Assembly (NCBI GenBank): GCA_012032345.1
Contig: JAAUQI010000029.1
Span: forward strand, 1-59,978
DNA: 59,978 bases
From: Leptolyngbyaceae cyanobacterium RM1_1_2
GTDB taxonomy: Bacteria > Cyanobacteriota > Cyanobacteriia > Phormidesmidales > Phormidesmidaceae
Reading direction: 5' to 3'
How positions within the stretch are numbered: position 1 is the stretch's first letter; every line of letters starts with the position of its first letter. Both the position numbers and the translations under genes were made by a program. Positions 7,745 to 16,646 of the stretch are shown in pieces. The notes beneath the pieces were generated by a model. It worked only from the letters and a program-made list of their open reading frames with translations, was not told the origin of the DNA and did no database searches.

Positions 7745-9829
7745 ATGGAACTTCTTTATCAATATGCCTGGCTAATTCCGGTACTGCCCCTTTTAGGGGC
7801 TATGGTTCTAGGCATTGGCCTGATTTCTTATAGCAAATTTACTAGCCAGCTTCGGCAGGTCAGCTCGGCGTTTATTGTGACGCTAACCGGAGCCGCGATG
7901 GTGTTCTCTGGCGCTCTTTTCTGGAGTCAGGTACAGGGTCATGCACCTTACAGGCAGATGTTTGAATGGGCCTCAGCAGGGGACTTTCAGCTATCAATGG
8001 GGTACACCATTGACCATCTGGCGGCGCTGATGCTGGTGATTGTGACCACTGTGGCTTTTTTGGTGATGATTTACACCGATGGCTATATGGCTCATGATCC
8101 CGGCTATGTTCGCTTTTATGCCTATCTCAGCTTGTTTAGCTCCTCCATGCTGGGGCTAGTCATCAGCCCTAACCTGATTCAGGTTTACGTGTTCTGGGAG
8201 CTAGTAGGCATGTGTTCTTACCTGCTGATCGGGTTTTGGTATGACCGAGGCCCAGCCGCTGACGCCTGTCAAAAAGCTTTTGTCACCAACCGGATTGGAG
8301 ACTTCGGCCTGCTGCTTGGCATTTTGGCCTTGTTTTGGGCCACCGGCACGTTTGAGTTTGACCTGATGGGCGATCGCCTCAGCGACCTGGTGCAGTCGGG
8401 GGGATTAAGTCTGGCCTGGGCGGGTGTTTTTGCCGTTTTGGTCTTTCTTGGTCCGGTGGCTAAGTCAGCTCAGTTTCCGCTGCATGTTTGGCTGCCCGAC
8501 GCCATGGAAGGCCCGACGCCGATTTCAGCGCTGATTCATGCTGCGACGATGGTAGCTGCCGGAGTTTTCTTGATTGCCCGGATGTTTCCGGTTTTTGAGC
8601 AGATTCCCAGCGTTATGACCATTGTGGCTTGGACGGGGGCCGTCACGGCTTTCTTGGGTGCCAGCATTGCCATTACCCAAAATGACATTAAGAAAGGGCT
8701 GGCCTACTCGACTATGTCTCAGCTGGGCTACATGGTCATGGCTATGGGCGTAGGGGCTTACGGCGCGGGCCTGTTTCACCTGATGACCCATGCCTATTTT
8801 AAGGCCATGCTGTTTTTAGGCTCTGGCTCCGTCATCCACGGCATGGAAGAGGTTGTCGGCCACGATCCGGCTTTGGCTCAGGATATGCGACTGATGGGGG
8901 GCCTGCGCAAGTACATGCCGATTACGGCGATTACGTTTTTGATTGGCACCCTAGCAATTTGCGGCATTCCACCCTTTGCAGGTTTTTGGTCAAAGGATGA
9001 AATTTTAGGCTCCACTTTTGCCGTTAGTCCAGTGCTTTGGCTGGTGGGCTGGCTAACGGCGGGTGCTACGGCCTTTTACATGTTCCGCATGTACTTCAGC
9101 ACCTTTGAGGGGCCTTTTCGTGGTAACGACAAGGAGATTCGCCAGCAGCTTCAGTACGAAAAGCTACAGCGACTAGGGCTTTCATTAGGCCCCGGGGCGA
9201 TGAATCCTCAGGAGCTGGTGCTGCAGACCGAGGCAGATGAGCACGAAGCGGCTCATCACCACAGCGATTTTCCTCACGAGTCGCCGCTGGCCATGACTTT
9301 TCCGCTAATGGTTCTGGCGGTTCCTTCAGCTTTGATTGGTCTGGTGGGGACTCCTTTTGCTGATTACTTTGAAGCGTTCATTCATCCCCATACTGAAGCG
9401 ATCGCCGCAGTGGCTGAGTCGGCAGAAGCCTTAGAAGCTTTTGACTGGAATGAATTTCTGATCATGGGCGGCAGCTCGGTGGGGATCGCGCTCATCGGCA
9501 TTACGCTGGCGTCTCTAATGTACCGCTCGCGTCAGATTGATCCCGGTGCGATCGCCAAGCAGATTGAATCGCTCTATCAGCTCTCCTTGAATAAGTGGTA
9601 CATTGACGAAATTTATGATGCCGTCTTTGTTAAGGGTAGCCGTGGCTTAGCCAAACAGGTGCTAGAGGTCGATGTCCGCATTGTTGACGGCCTAGTCAAC
9701 CTGGCGGGCTTTGTGGCTCTGGTGACCGGTGAGGGGCTGAAGTATTTAGAGAACGGCCGAGCCCAGTTCTACGCCCTGATTGTTTTTGGAGCGGTGTTAG
9801 GGCTGGTGCTAATTTCGGGTCTAACTTAA
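7745..9829 (+). CDS. ndhF: NAD(P)H-quinone oxidoreductase subunit 5 (NDH-1 proton channel)
   Basis: NdhF is an antiporter-like proton-pumping subunit in the membrane arm of cyanobacterial NDH-1, used in respiration and cyclic electron flow. The 694-residue product has about sixteen membrane helices. It shows the conserved ELVGMCSYLLIGFWYDR region with its Glu, GPVAKSAQFPLHVWLPDAMEGPTPISALIHAATMV spanning the conserved Lys/His proton path (a longer run, about residues 238-272), and the C-terminal lateral-helix part near LNKWYIDEIYDAVFVKG. Its pairing with ndhD downstream suggests the NdhF1-type (NDH-1L) rather than the CO2-uptake form. Start codon ATG at 7745. Confidence 0.96.
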   Translation: MELLYQYAWLIPVLPLLGAMVLGIGLISYSKFTSQLRQVSSAFIVTLTGAAMVFSGALFWSQVQGHAPYRQMFEWASAGDFQLSMGYTIDHLAALMLVIVTTVAFLVMIYTDGYMAHDPGYVRFYAYLSLFSSSMLGLVISPNLIQVYVFWELVGMCSYLLIGFWYDRGPAADACQKAFVTNRIGDFGLLLGILALFWATGTFEFDLMGDRLSDLVQSGGLSLAWAGVFAVLVFLGPVAKSAQFPLHVWLPDAMEGPTPISALIHAATMVAAGVFLIARMFPVFEQIPSVMTIVAWTGAVTAFLGASIAITQNDIKKGLAYSTMSQLGYMVMAMGVGAYGAGLFHLMTHAYFKAMLFLGSGSVIHGMEEVVGHDPALAQDMRLMGGLRKYMPITAITFLIGTLAICGIPPFAGFWSKDEILGSTFAVSPVLWLVGWLTAGATAFYMFRMYFSTFEGPFRGNDKEIRQQLQYEKLQRLGLSLGPGAMNPQELVLQTEADEHEAAHHHSDFPHESPLAMTFPLMVLAVPSALIGLVGTPFADYFEAFIHPHTEAIAAVAESAEALEAFDWNEFLIMGGSSVGIALIGITLASLMYRSRQIDPGAIAKQIESLYQLSLNKWYIDEIYDAVFVKGSRGLAKQVLEVDVRIVDGLVNLAGFVALVTGEGLKYLENGRAQFYALIVFGAVLGLVLISGLT

Positions 9830-9956
9830 AGTCCATTTTTGTCTGGCAGCCACTGCATCCCTTGAAAGGCTTGCGGTTTGGCTGCCGGAGCGCGATCGCC
9901 ATTTGTCTGCCTGCTTTCGGGCGAGCTGTTCTCAAAACTAACTGCTTTCAAAGCCT

Positions 9957-11576
9957 TTGAATATGAATATTGCCGATTTACCCTGGCTATCTATAGTTAT
10001 TTTCTTCCCGCTGCTAGCAGCCCTGTTTATTCCGTTTTTCCCTTATGAAGAGGGCAAAGTAGAACAGGAAAAAACGGCCTACCGGCTGCGCTGGTATGCA
10101 TTAATCGTGGGTCTGATTGATTTTGTGCTGATTGTCATTGCTTTTTACTACAACTATGACTTTAGCAACCCGGGTATGCAGCTAGTTGAAAGCTATACCT
10201 GGGTACCGCAGCTAGACCTGAAGTGGTCGGTGGGGGCAGACGGACTGTCTATGCCGCTGATTTTGCTCACTGGCTTCATTACCACGCTGGCAATTTTAGC
10301 TTCCTGGCCGGTGACGCTAAAGCCGCGTCTGTTTTACTTTCTCATGCTGGCTATGTATGCCGGACAGCTAGGAGTTTTTGCCGTTCAGGATATGCTGCTG
10401 TTTTTCCTGATGTGGGAGCTAGAGCTGATTCCGGTCTATCTGCTGCTCTCAATCTGGGGAGGCAAGCGCCGCCTCTACGCCGCCACCAAGTTTATTCTCT
10501 ACACGGCGGGAGGCTCTCTGTTTATTCTGGTTGCTGCTTTAGCAATGGCTTTTTACGGAGACACGATCACGTTTGATATGTCCGCCCTGATGGCTAAAGA
10601 CTATCCGCTGAAGCTGCAGCTCCTGCTCTACAGCGCTTTCTTAATTGCCTACGCGGTCAAACTGCCGATCTTTCCCCTACATACCTGGCTGCCGGATGCT
10701 CACGGTGAAGCCACTGCCCCGGTACATATGCTGCTAGCGGGTATTTTGCTTAAAATGGGCGGATACGCTCTGATTCGCATGAATGTAGAAATGCTGCCGG
10801 AGGCCCATGCTTACTTTGCTCCGATTCTGGTGATTTTTGGGGTCATCAATATCATCTACGCTGCTCTTACCTCTTGGGCGCAGCGGAATCTAAAGCGCAA
10901 AATTGCCTATTCTTCCATTTCTCATATGGGATTTGTCATCATTGGGATCGCTTCATTTACTAATTTGGGATTGAGCGGTGCCGTCTTGCAGATGGTTTCT
11001 CACGGCCTGATTGGGGCGAGTCTGTTCTTTCTAGTGGGGGCTACCTACGACCGGACTCATACGCTGATTCTGAGCGAGATGGGGGGAGTGGGCAAAAAGA
11101 TGCCGAAAATTTTTGCCATGTTTACGACCTGCTCTCTGGCTTCGCTGGCTTTACCGGGGATGAGCGGATTTGTGGCAGAGCTGATGGTATTTGTTGGATT
11201 TGCAACCAGCGATGCCTACAGCTCTACGTTCAAGCTCTTAATTGTAATTCTGATGGCGGTTGGTGTTATTCTGACTCCAATCTATCTGCTGTCAATGCTG
11301 CGGGAGATCTTTTACGGCCCTGAGAATAAAGAACTGGTTGAACATGAGGCTTTAATCGATGCGGAGCCTCGTGAAGTGTTTATCATTGCTTGTCTGCTAA
11401 TCCCCATCATTGGGTTTGGATTTTACCCAAAGCTGCTAACTCAGGTCTATGATGCCAAAACCGTAGCCCTGACCTCGCGGCTTCGAGAAGAAGCCATAGA
11501 GCTGGCAGACACTTCTTCTCCAACGGGCGCACTGGCCGCTATCCAGCCGTTTAAAGCGCCTAGCCTCAGTCCTTAG
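9957..11576 (+). CDS. ndhD: NAD(P)H-quinone oxidoreductase subunit 4
   Basis: NdhD is a second antiporter-like, proton-pumping subunit of NDH-1 in the thylakoid membrane. It shows about fourteen helices, the [20 protein letters not shown] region with its conserved Glu, and [20 protein letters not shown] with the key Lys and His. The open frame begins with TTG at 9957, but ATG at 9963 is the likelier start. It lies 127 bases after ndhF and is followed by a strong terminator, so the two form one unit. The sequence resembles the NdhD1 (NDH-1L) branch. Confidence 0.95.
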   Translation: MNMNIADLPWLSIVIFFPLLAALFIPFFPYEEGKVEQEKTAYRLRWYALIVGLIDFVLIVIAFYYNYDFSNPGMQLVESYTWVPQLDLKWSVGADGLSMPLILLTGFITTLAILASWPVTLKPRLFYFLMLAMYAGQLGVFAVQDMLLFFLMWELELIPVYLLLSIWGGKRRLYAATKFILYTAGGSLFILVAALAMAFYGDTITFDMSALMAKDYPLKLQLLLYSAFLIAYAVKLPIFPLHTWLPDAHGEATAPVHMLLAGILLKMGGYALIRMNVEMLPEAHAYFAPILVIFGVINIIYAALTSWAQRNLKRKIAYSSISHMGFVIIGIASFTNLGLSGAVLQMVSHGLIGASLFFLVGATYDRTHTLILSEMGGVGKKMPKIFAMFTTCSLASLALPGMSGFVAELMVFVGFATSDAYSSTFKLLIVILMAVGVILTPIYLLSMLREIFYGPENKELVEHEALIDAEPREVFIIACLLIPIIGFGFYPKLLTQVYDAKTVALTSRLREEAIELADTSSPTGALAAIQPFKAPSLSP

Positions 11577-11610
11577 CTTTTTTAGAATCGGGTACAAAAT
11601 TTATCTAGAA

Positions 11611-11646
11611 ACAACCTCGGAAGTGTCCTGAAACTTCCGAGGTTGT
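11611..11646 (+). terminator. Rho-independent-type terminator of ndhF-ndhD
   Basis: Perfect 14-base arms ACAACCTCGGAAGT (11611-11624) and ACTTCCGAGGTTGT (11633-11646) enclose an 8-base loop. They are followed by cttgttgtct, a T-rich tail. It lies 35 bases after the ndhD stop codon. Confidence 0.85.
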
Positions 11647-11797
11647 CTTGTTGTCTAATTTAGAATAGAAAGAGACTCATAGCCATTAGTGGTTATGGTC
11701 TCAGCCGAGGGGCACTACAGGGCAGGCCCAATGAGTCTGCTCAAGAGTGGTCAAAGCTCTGTTTTTATCTGTGATTACCCCGTCATTCTTCGCAAAC

Positions 11798-13252
11798 ATG
11801 CCTCGTTCAATTATTTCTTCGATCGCTTCTCCGGCACTGGCTCTCGGCACGGCTTTAGGACTAAGCATTGTCAGTGCGATCGCCCCTTACTCCCTGCTGG
11901 GGCCTGTTATTGGCGCTTACCCACAGGCAGCGCAGGCCCAATCTGCAGACGACGAGCAAACCAGCATTCGGATCTATCGTCAGGCTAGCCCTGCGGTTGT
12001 CGCTATTGATGCCGGTGAGGGCACCGGCAGCGGCAGTATTATCACGGCTGAGGGCTTGGTGCTGACCAATGCTCATGTGGTGCGAAATGCCAGAACGGTG
12101 ACGGTGCGGCTGGAAGATGGGCGGCAATTTCAGGGAGATGTGGTGGGGTACGGGGAGCAGGGGCTAGACGTCGCCGCCATTGAGATCCGGGGTGACGGCG
12201 CGACTTTCCCGACGATTCCTTTAGCTGCACCCGGATCGGTTCAGGTGGGGCAGCGAGCTTTTGCGATTGGCAATCCCTTTGGCTTGCAGGGTACATTCAC
12301 AGTGGGAATTGTCAGTCGGATTGATTCTGAGCGCGGTCTGATTCAAACCGATGCTGCTATTAACCCAGGTAATTCTGGGGGACCCTTGCTCAACAGTCGT
12401 GGTGAACTGATTGGCGTCAACACATCTATTTTTACCACCGGGGCCAACGGCGGCAGCATCGGTATTGGCTTTGCCATTGAGATTCAGCAGGTAGAGCCTT
12501 TTTTGGCGGCTGTAGAGCAGGGCACAGCGACTCAGGTGGCGACCACAGGCTCAATGCGCCTAGGCGATCGCAACCGTCCCCCTATCGCCATTACAGTCAA
12601 TGGCCCAGCTGTCACCGGACAGCTTGATGCCAGCAGTCAGGTACTCCCGGTAGATAACAGCTATTTTAATGTCTATGCCTTTGAAGGCAGTGCTGGTGAG
12701 CCAGTCACCGTTGAGATGCGCAGCAGCGAGATTGACTCTTTTTTGATTTTGGTAGCTCCTGATGGCAGTACCGTGGGCCAAGATGACGATAGCGGCGGCA
12801 ATTTCGATGCCAGGATTAGCGCCACGCTGCCTGCCAGCGGGACTTACCTGATTTTGGCCAACTCCTACGCTCCCGCCGAGGCCGGGCGCTATCAGCTCCG
12901 AGTATCGGCAGCAGGCATGGGGCAAGGTGGGCCACGGGACTATATCTTGCAGGTACAGGGCGCTCTAGCCGCCGGAGACGCTGTTTTAAGCGATCGCACC
13001 TATTATGATGAACATGTCTTTCAGGGCAGCGCCGGACAGCCAGTTACCATCGATTTGCAAAGCTCAGACTTTAACCCTTATCTGCTGCTGATTGGGCCTG
13101 ACGGCGAGGTCGTAGCTGAAAACAACAATATTAGCGATCGCAATTTGAACGCTCGTATCGTCACAGCTCTACCAACAAGTGGCACCTACCGCTTGGTTGC
13201 TAATGCCTACAGTGCCAACGAGCGGGGGCAGTATCAGCTGACTGTGCGATAG
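11798..13252 (+). CDS. Secreted HtrA/DegP-like trypsin-fold protease with two PPC-type domains
   Basis: A trypsin-fold serine endopeptidase expected in the periplasm or outside the cell. ATG at 11798 (MPRSIISS) is preferred over the upstream frame opening at 11747 because a typical signal peptide follows, ending near AAQA-Q. Numbering from this start, the triad is His93 (LTNAHVV), Asp124 (GLDVAAI) and Ser193 (NPGNSGGP). No PDZ domain follows; instead residues from about 255 to 484 contain two repeats of bacterial pre-peptidase C-terminal (PPC) type, marked by GTYLILANSYAPAEAGRYQL and GTYRLVANAYSANERGQYQL. Function as degradative or processing protease is inferred. Confidence 0.9.
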   Translation: MPRSIISSIASPALALGTALGLSIVSAIAPYSLLGPVIGAYPQAAQAQSADDEQTSIRIYRQASPAVVAIDAGEGTGSGSIITAEGLVLTNAHVVRNARTVTVRLEDGRQFQGDVVGYGEQGLDVAAIEIRGDGATFPTIPLAAPGSVQVGQRAFAIGNPFGLQGTFTVGIVSRIDSERGLIQTDAAINPGNSGGPLLNSRGELIGVNTSIFTTGANGGSIGIGFAIEIQQVEPFLAAVEQGTATQVATTGSMRLGDRNRPPIAITVNGPAVTGQLDASSQVLPVDNSYFNVYAFEGSAGEPVTVEMRSSEIDSFLILVAPDGSTVGQDDDSGGNFDARISATLPASGTYLILANSYAPAEAGRYQLRVSAAGMGQGGPRDYILQVQGALAAGDAVLSDRTYYDEHVFQGSAGQPVTIDLQSSDFNPYLLLIGPDGEVVAENNNISDRNLNARIVTALPTSGTYRLVANAYSANERGQYQLTVR

Positions 13253-13254
13253 CT

Positions 13255-13470
13255 TCAGCGCGATCGCCCCAGCCAAGTCAGAAAATTTTCATGGGTAATC
13301 AGCTCTAGCAACAGCAGGCTCACAAACCCGATCATGGCAAAACGCCCGTTGAGCCTCTCGGCATAGGGCGACCAGCCAAAAGCGGGTTGGAGCCGATCAG
13401 CCTGTGGCTCAGGATCAGGCTGATTTGGGGTAGAAGTCTGTGCTTCAAATTCTGGAATCTCTTGACTCAT
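13255..13470 (-). CDS. High-light-inducible protein (Hli/SCP, one-helix chlorophyll-binding family)
   Basis: A 71-residue one-helix protein whose only membrane segment carries the chlorophyll-binding motif [20 protein letters not shown] (the E-R-x-N-G-R-x-A-M pattern). Hli proteins bind chlorophyll and carotenoid and protect photosystem II assembly under high light. The N-terminus is Pro/Gln-rich and hydrophilic. It converges on the HtrA-like gene, with the two stop codons two bases apart. High-light control is expected from the family; no HLR1 box was clearly seen upstream. Confidence 0.9.
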   Translation of the reverse strand: MSQEIPEFEAQTSTPNQPDPEPQADRLQPAFGWSPYAERLNGRFAMIGFVSLLLLELITHENFLTWLGRSR

Positions 13471-14082
13471 GGTTGGCTGACCTGCATCTGTTTGCTCATC
13501 CTATATCAATCCTTTAAGTCTTTCTACTTTAGACTGCAGGCCGCTGTAGCAGGCCAAGATCAAAGGATAGGCTCTGATTTCTGGGTCAGTGGTGAATGTT
13601 CGTTTTTGCCTACTCCTATAGTCAACGGGCTGAATGAATTTTCGAACTGACGTAGTTTTTTGCAAAGAATAGCCATTAGCCTAAATTCAAGAAGTCCCTG
13701 TCTCAGCGGAGTTATTGGTAGTTGACCCTACAGAGAGGCGCTCGTTCTTTGTTGAAACGGCTAAAAACTACTCAAACTGGTAAAAATCGTGCTTGTCAAC
13801 CGTGATTCTTGCTCTGATATGATTCAGCCCTGAAGCATTCCGGTTGGCTTATAGCAGGCTGACTCTAATAGCTTTGCTGCTAATTAGTTCTGCCAATTAG
13901 CATATTATTCTTTATGACAAGTATGCTAAAAATGACTATAATGAACTCCATTGTTAGCAATAAGATTTTGCTTTGCTCTGCTAAAAGACCTTTATAAGTC
14001 AGCAGTTCGGCGCAAAAAATCAAAGCTTTACGATGGATTTTAACCTTTAAGTTAAGTATCGAGATAAGGATTTTTTTAGTCA
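13471..14082. other. Long intergenic region, divergent promoters of hli and cyAbrB
   Basis: This 612-base gap contains no supported gene. The right half (about 13800-14080) is AT-rich and should hold the promoter of the cyAbrB gene. A 67-codon minus-strand frame there lacks family features and was not accepted. A long leader or small RNA is possible given the length, but no known RNA motif was recognised. Confidence 0.45.
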
Positions 14083-14475
14083 ATGGCAGAAACGAAAACG
14101 GCTCCCCTTGCAGGCAAAGGGCTATTACAAAAAGTTAAAGATCTTTCACACCTCTCTAAAAAAGAAACGGCTAGAGAGTGTGGCTACTACACGGTTGCAA
14201 AGGACGGGCAGGTGCGGGTCAACCTGACTGACTTTTATGATGCCTTACTGTCTGCTAGAGGCATTACTCTAAATCCCGAAAGCGCCAAGGACGGCAGAGG
14301 CCGAGAGCCTACCTATCGCGTCAGCGTACATAAGAATGGACAAATCGTAATCGGCTCTACCTATACTCATGAGATGGGACTAAAGCCGGGCGACGAGTTT
14401 GAAATCAAACTGGGCTATAAACACATTCATCTGATTCAGCTCGATAGCGACGGCTCTTCTGCAATAGAAGATTAG
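14083..14475 (+). CDS. cyAbrB-type transcriptional regulator
   Basis: A 130-residue DNA-binding regulator of the cyanobacterial AbrB-like family. The N-terminal half has KKETARECGYYTV and VNLTDFYDALLSARGI, followed by DGRGREPTYRVSVHKNGQIV and MGLKPGDEFEIKLGYKHIHL, the C-terminal AbrB-like fold that is diagnostic. cyAbrB1/2 proteins are abundant nucleoid-associated regulators of carbon and nitrogen metabolism. I cannot tell cyAbrB1 from cyAbrB2 safely. It is followed 14 bases later by the CPBP protease gene. Confidence 0.93.
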   Translation: MAETKTAPLAGKGLLQKVKDLSHLSKKETARECGYYTVAKDGQVRVNLTDFYDALLSARGITLNPESAKDGRGREPTYRVSVHKNGQIVIGSTYTHEMGLKPGDEFEIKLGYKHIHLIQLDSDGSSAIED

Positions 14476-14489
14476 AGGAATGTCAGCCT

Positions 14490-15344
14490 TTGAATCTAGC
14501 CCCAACAGGTTTAATAGTGGATTCTGTAGCTGTCAAAATTTTGCTGTTCTTTATCGTTTGGGCAGGACTTTGGCTACCGCTAGCTGTTCCTCTAGCAGTT
14601 TTTCTAAAATGGCACCCTGGTAAACCTATAAAACCTGCTCAAAAGCTACCGCTTTTAGCGTCTTTGTATTTTCTAGCTCCCTTCGTTGTTTGGGGAGCTA
14701 GTCAGTTAGAAGGTAGCTCTTTTTCGGATTACGGCATGGTTTACCCGCGATCGCTGACATCTTTACCGCTTGGCTTAGCCTTAGCGCTAGCTGGACTAGG
14801 CCTGCTAGTTTTAGTTCAGCAAACCCTGGGCTGGACGCAGCGGCGCTCTGCTAGCTCAGGTGATTTAGCAGACTCTCTAGCTCAAAAATCTCCGCCTTCT
14901 TTACTCAAAATCTGTTTGCCGCTGCTGCTGCTAGCCCTCTGGGTTGGCTGGACTGAAGAACTGGTCTTTCGCGGTTTTTTGCTTAACCAACTCCACCAGT
15001 CCTACGGCTGGCTGCTGACGGCTGCTTTCGCCAGCGGCATTTTCGCTCTACTGCATCTGGTTTGGGAAGGCCGCGAAAACATTCCCCAACTGCCAGGACT
15101 CTGGCTGATGGGGCTGGTGCTGGCGCTGGCGCGCTGGGCCGATGGCGGTCAGCTAGGGCTGGCCTGGGGTCTTCATGCTGGATGGGTGTGGGGAATTTCG
15201 AGTTTGGCGACGGCTGAGGTTGAGCCGACCGTCACAGGCAAAGTCTGGCTGATCGGTCGGCTAGATCAGCCGCTCACAGGTATGATGGCTCTTCTGCTAA
15301 TGCTGGGGACAGCTTTAGTGATCTGGCAAATGCGTCTTGCTTAG
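14490..15344 (+). CDS. CPBP-family intramembrane metalloprotease
   Basis: A 284-residue membrane protein with about seven helices and the CPBP/Abi motifs in order: EELVFRGFLLNQL (motif 1, Glu-Glu and Arg), FALLHLVWEG (motif 2, His) and HAGWVWGIS (motif 3, His). Such proteins are CAAX-prenyl-protease-like glutamic intramembrane proteases, but most bacterial members have no known substrate. The start is TTG at 14490, with GAGGA about ten bases upstream; the nearby ATG at 14480 is out of frame. Close spacing to the cyAbrB gene suggests cotranscription. Confidence 0.88.
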   Translation: MNLAPTGLIVDSVAVKILLFFIVWAGLWLPLAVPLAVFLKWHPGKPIKPAQKLPLLASLYFLAPFVVWGASQLEGSSFSDYGMVYPRSLTSLPLGLALALAGLGLLVLVQQTLGWTQRRSASSGDLADSLAQKSPPSLLKICLPLLLLALWVGWTEELVFRGFLLNQLHQSYGWLLTAAFASGIFALLHLVWEGRENIPQLPGLWLMGLVLALARWADGGQLGLAWGLHAGWVWGISSLATAEVEPTVTGKVWLIGRLDQPLTGMMALLLMLGTALVIWQMRLA

Positions 15345-15372
15345 GGACAGGTCTGCTTAGGACTCATTTGCT

Positions 15373-15771
15373 TTAGTGCTCAAAAACCTGATGAAGAGGC
15401 ATTATCCGTCGTGTTTTGAGCCAAAGATTGAACAATAAAGCTTCCAGCGGAGCGGGCAGTTCTGCAACCAATAAGCCTGCTGAGCTGTGGGGCTGCTCCG
15501 CGATCCAGTAGCCCTGCAGGCTGACTTCTACAACATCGCTATCGGCAGTAGAGAGGCTAAGCCGTTGAGGATCTATTTTTCTGGCGGCTATGTTTAGCTG
15601 GCTCAGCTCAGGAAGATGCGCTGAAAGCAAGAATGCTCCGTAGCTTTTCTGTACGATAAAGTCGCACTGCATCTGCCAGCTTAGAGATGTTCGCTGGACT
15701 AAGAAAGCGGTTGCCGTTTGAGCTAGATGTTCCAGATATAAGCTGTTTTCGGTGTAGATTAGCTTCAGCAT
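15373..15771 (-). CDS. Conserved cyanobacterial protein of unknown function
   Basis: A 132-residue soluble protein beginning MLKLIYTENSLYLEHLAQTA. It has regular alternating strand and helix patterns, no signal peptide, and no catalytic motif I can name. The opening resembles a conserved hypothetical family in filamentous cyanobacteria (recalled, not searched). It lies downstream of a terminator, so it should have its own promoter in 15772-15833. Confidence 0.7.
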   Translation of the reverse strand: MLKLIYTENSLYLEHLAQTATAFLVQRTSLSWQMQCDFIVQKSYGAFLLSAHLPELSQLNIAARKIDPQRLSLSTADSDVVEVSLQGYWIAEQPHSSAGLLVAELPAPLEALLFNLWLKTRRIMPLHQVFEH

Positions 15772-15833
15772 GACTGGCGTCCTAAAAAGGTGAGAAAACT
15801 TTAAAGGCGGCTAGCAGGGCTGCTATGGACAAC

Positions 15834-15896
15834 AAAAAGCCCCCGCCTCACTGGAAGCGGGAGCTGAGTAAGACTGATGTCTCAGCTACAGGGGCT
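15834..15896 (-). terminator. Branched terminator after the 83-residue gene
   Basis: On the minus strand, AGCCC near 15892-15896 pairs with GGGCT near 15838-15842. Inside lie two more stems: AGCTGAG/CTCAGCT (15881-15887 with 15862-15868) and CCCGC/GCGGG (15857-15861 with 15842-15846, partly competing). A TTTTTG tail follows. The stop codon of the small upstream gene sits at 15886-15888, inside the structure, supporting it as a real transcription unit. Confidence 0.75.
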
Positions 15897-16137
15897 TATT
15901 GCCCTCTGGTGGCCTTTGACGGCTTTGCTGCCCGCTTCGTATTTGTATAAAAGCTCGATACTTGCCATCAGGCAGATCTATCCCGTGAATGCCCGCTGAG
16001 GGACTGCCTAGGCGTAAATGGCTGCGGTCTTCGGAGTGTATTTCCCCAATGAGTTCTAGCGCAGGTGCAGCCACAGAGGTTCGATTGCCGTTGAGGGCGA
16101 TCGCACTTCGACTACTTGTGACTAACTGCTTTACCAC
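15886..16137 (-). CDS. Small conserved-looking protein of unknown function
   Basis: An 83-residue frame starting with GTG at 16137. Two features support it: AGGAG eight bases upstream (about 16146-16150) and the strong branched terminator overlapping its stop codon. The sequence has GEIHSEDRSHLRLGSPSAGI and IDLPDGKYRAFIQIRSG, which look like ordered beta-strands rather than a chance frame, and ends in a basic Gln/Arg-rich tail. No family is recognised. It is divergent from the RHH-like gene at 16313. Confidence 0.6.
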   Translation of the reverse strand: MVKQLVTSSRSAIALNGNRTSVAAPALELIGEIHSEDRSHLRLGSPSAGIHGIDLPDGKYRAFIQIRSGQQSRQRPPEGNKPL

Positions 16138-16312
16138 GAGAACTCCTGAAAAATTGTTGGAATATTTGGAACTTAGCGGATACCTGAGCTGAAACGTGCA
16201 GTAACCAGTATTAAGAGCGCTACTTTACTCTCTTAATACTACACTTGTAGCACAATAATGTCTAGACTGTAACTGTAGAGCTATAGCAATTTTTTTGGAG
16301 GTGTACCACTCT

Positions 16313-16645
16313 ATGCCAACCCTATCTCGAACCTCAACGACTGACATGGAAGTGACGAGCATTCGCCTAGAGCGAGACTTAAAGGAGCGCTTAAAGGCGA
16401 TCGCCGGGGAGCGGGGGTATCAGGCGTTGATTCGAGATATTCTTTGGCAATATCTGGCACAAAAGTCAGAAGATTTGCAGCCAACGGTAGAGCGTGAGGA
16501 TATTCGCGCCAGCCTCAAAGCGATCGCTCAAAAAGAAGAGTATTGCGCTCTAACCGGTACCGCGATCGCGCCCCAAACCCCCATGCTGCTGGGCTTGACC
16601 ACTACTGGCGAACTGGTGCCCCTGAGCTTGAACGCCCTGGCTTAA
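16313..16645 (+). CDS. Ribbon-helix-helix-like small protein
   Basis: The start is ATG at 16313 because a GGAGGTG ribosome site lies at 16297-16303; a longer frame would begin on TTG inside that site. The 110-residue product contains TSIRLERDLKERLKAIAGER followed by GYQALIRDILWQYL, the strand-helix-helix of a CopG/Arc-type DNA-binding domain. The C-terminal half (YCALTGTAIAPQTPMLLGLT) is an unassigned strand-rich part. It ends one base from the reconstructed end of the convergent thiO-thiG gene. Regulatory role is inferred. Confidence 0.75.
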   Translation: MPTLSRTSTTDMEVTSIRLERDLKERLKAIAGERGYQALIRDILWQYLAQKSEDLQPTVEREDIRASLKAIAQKEEYCALTGTAIAPQTPMLLGLTTTGELVPLSLNALA

Positions 16646-16646
16646 A

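Noticed and set aside
13880-14083. 67-codon minus-strand frame upstream of cyAbrB
   Set aside because: AT-rich, low-information translation with no ribosome site; it overlies the expected promoter.
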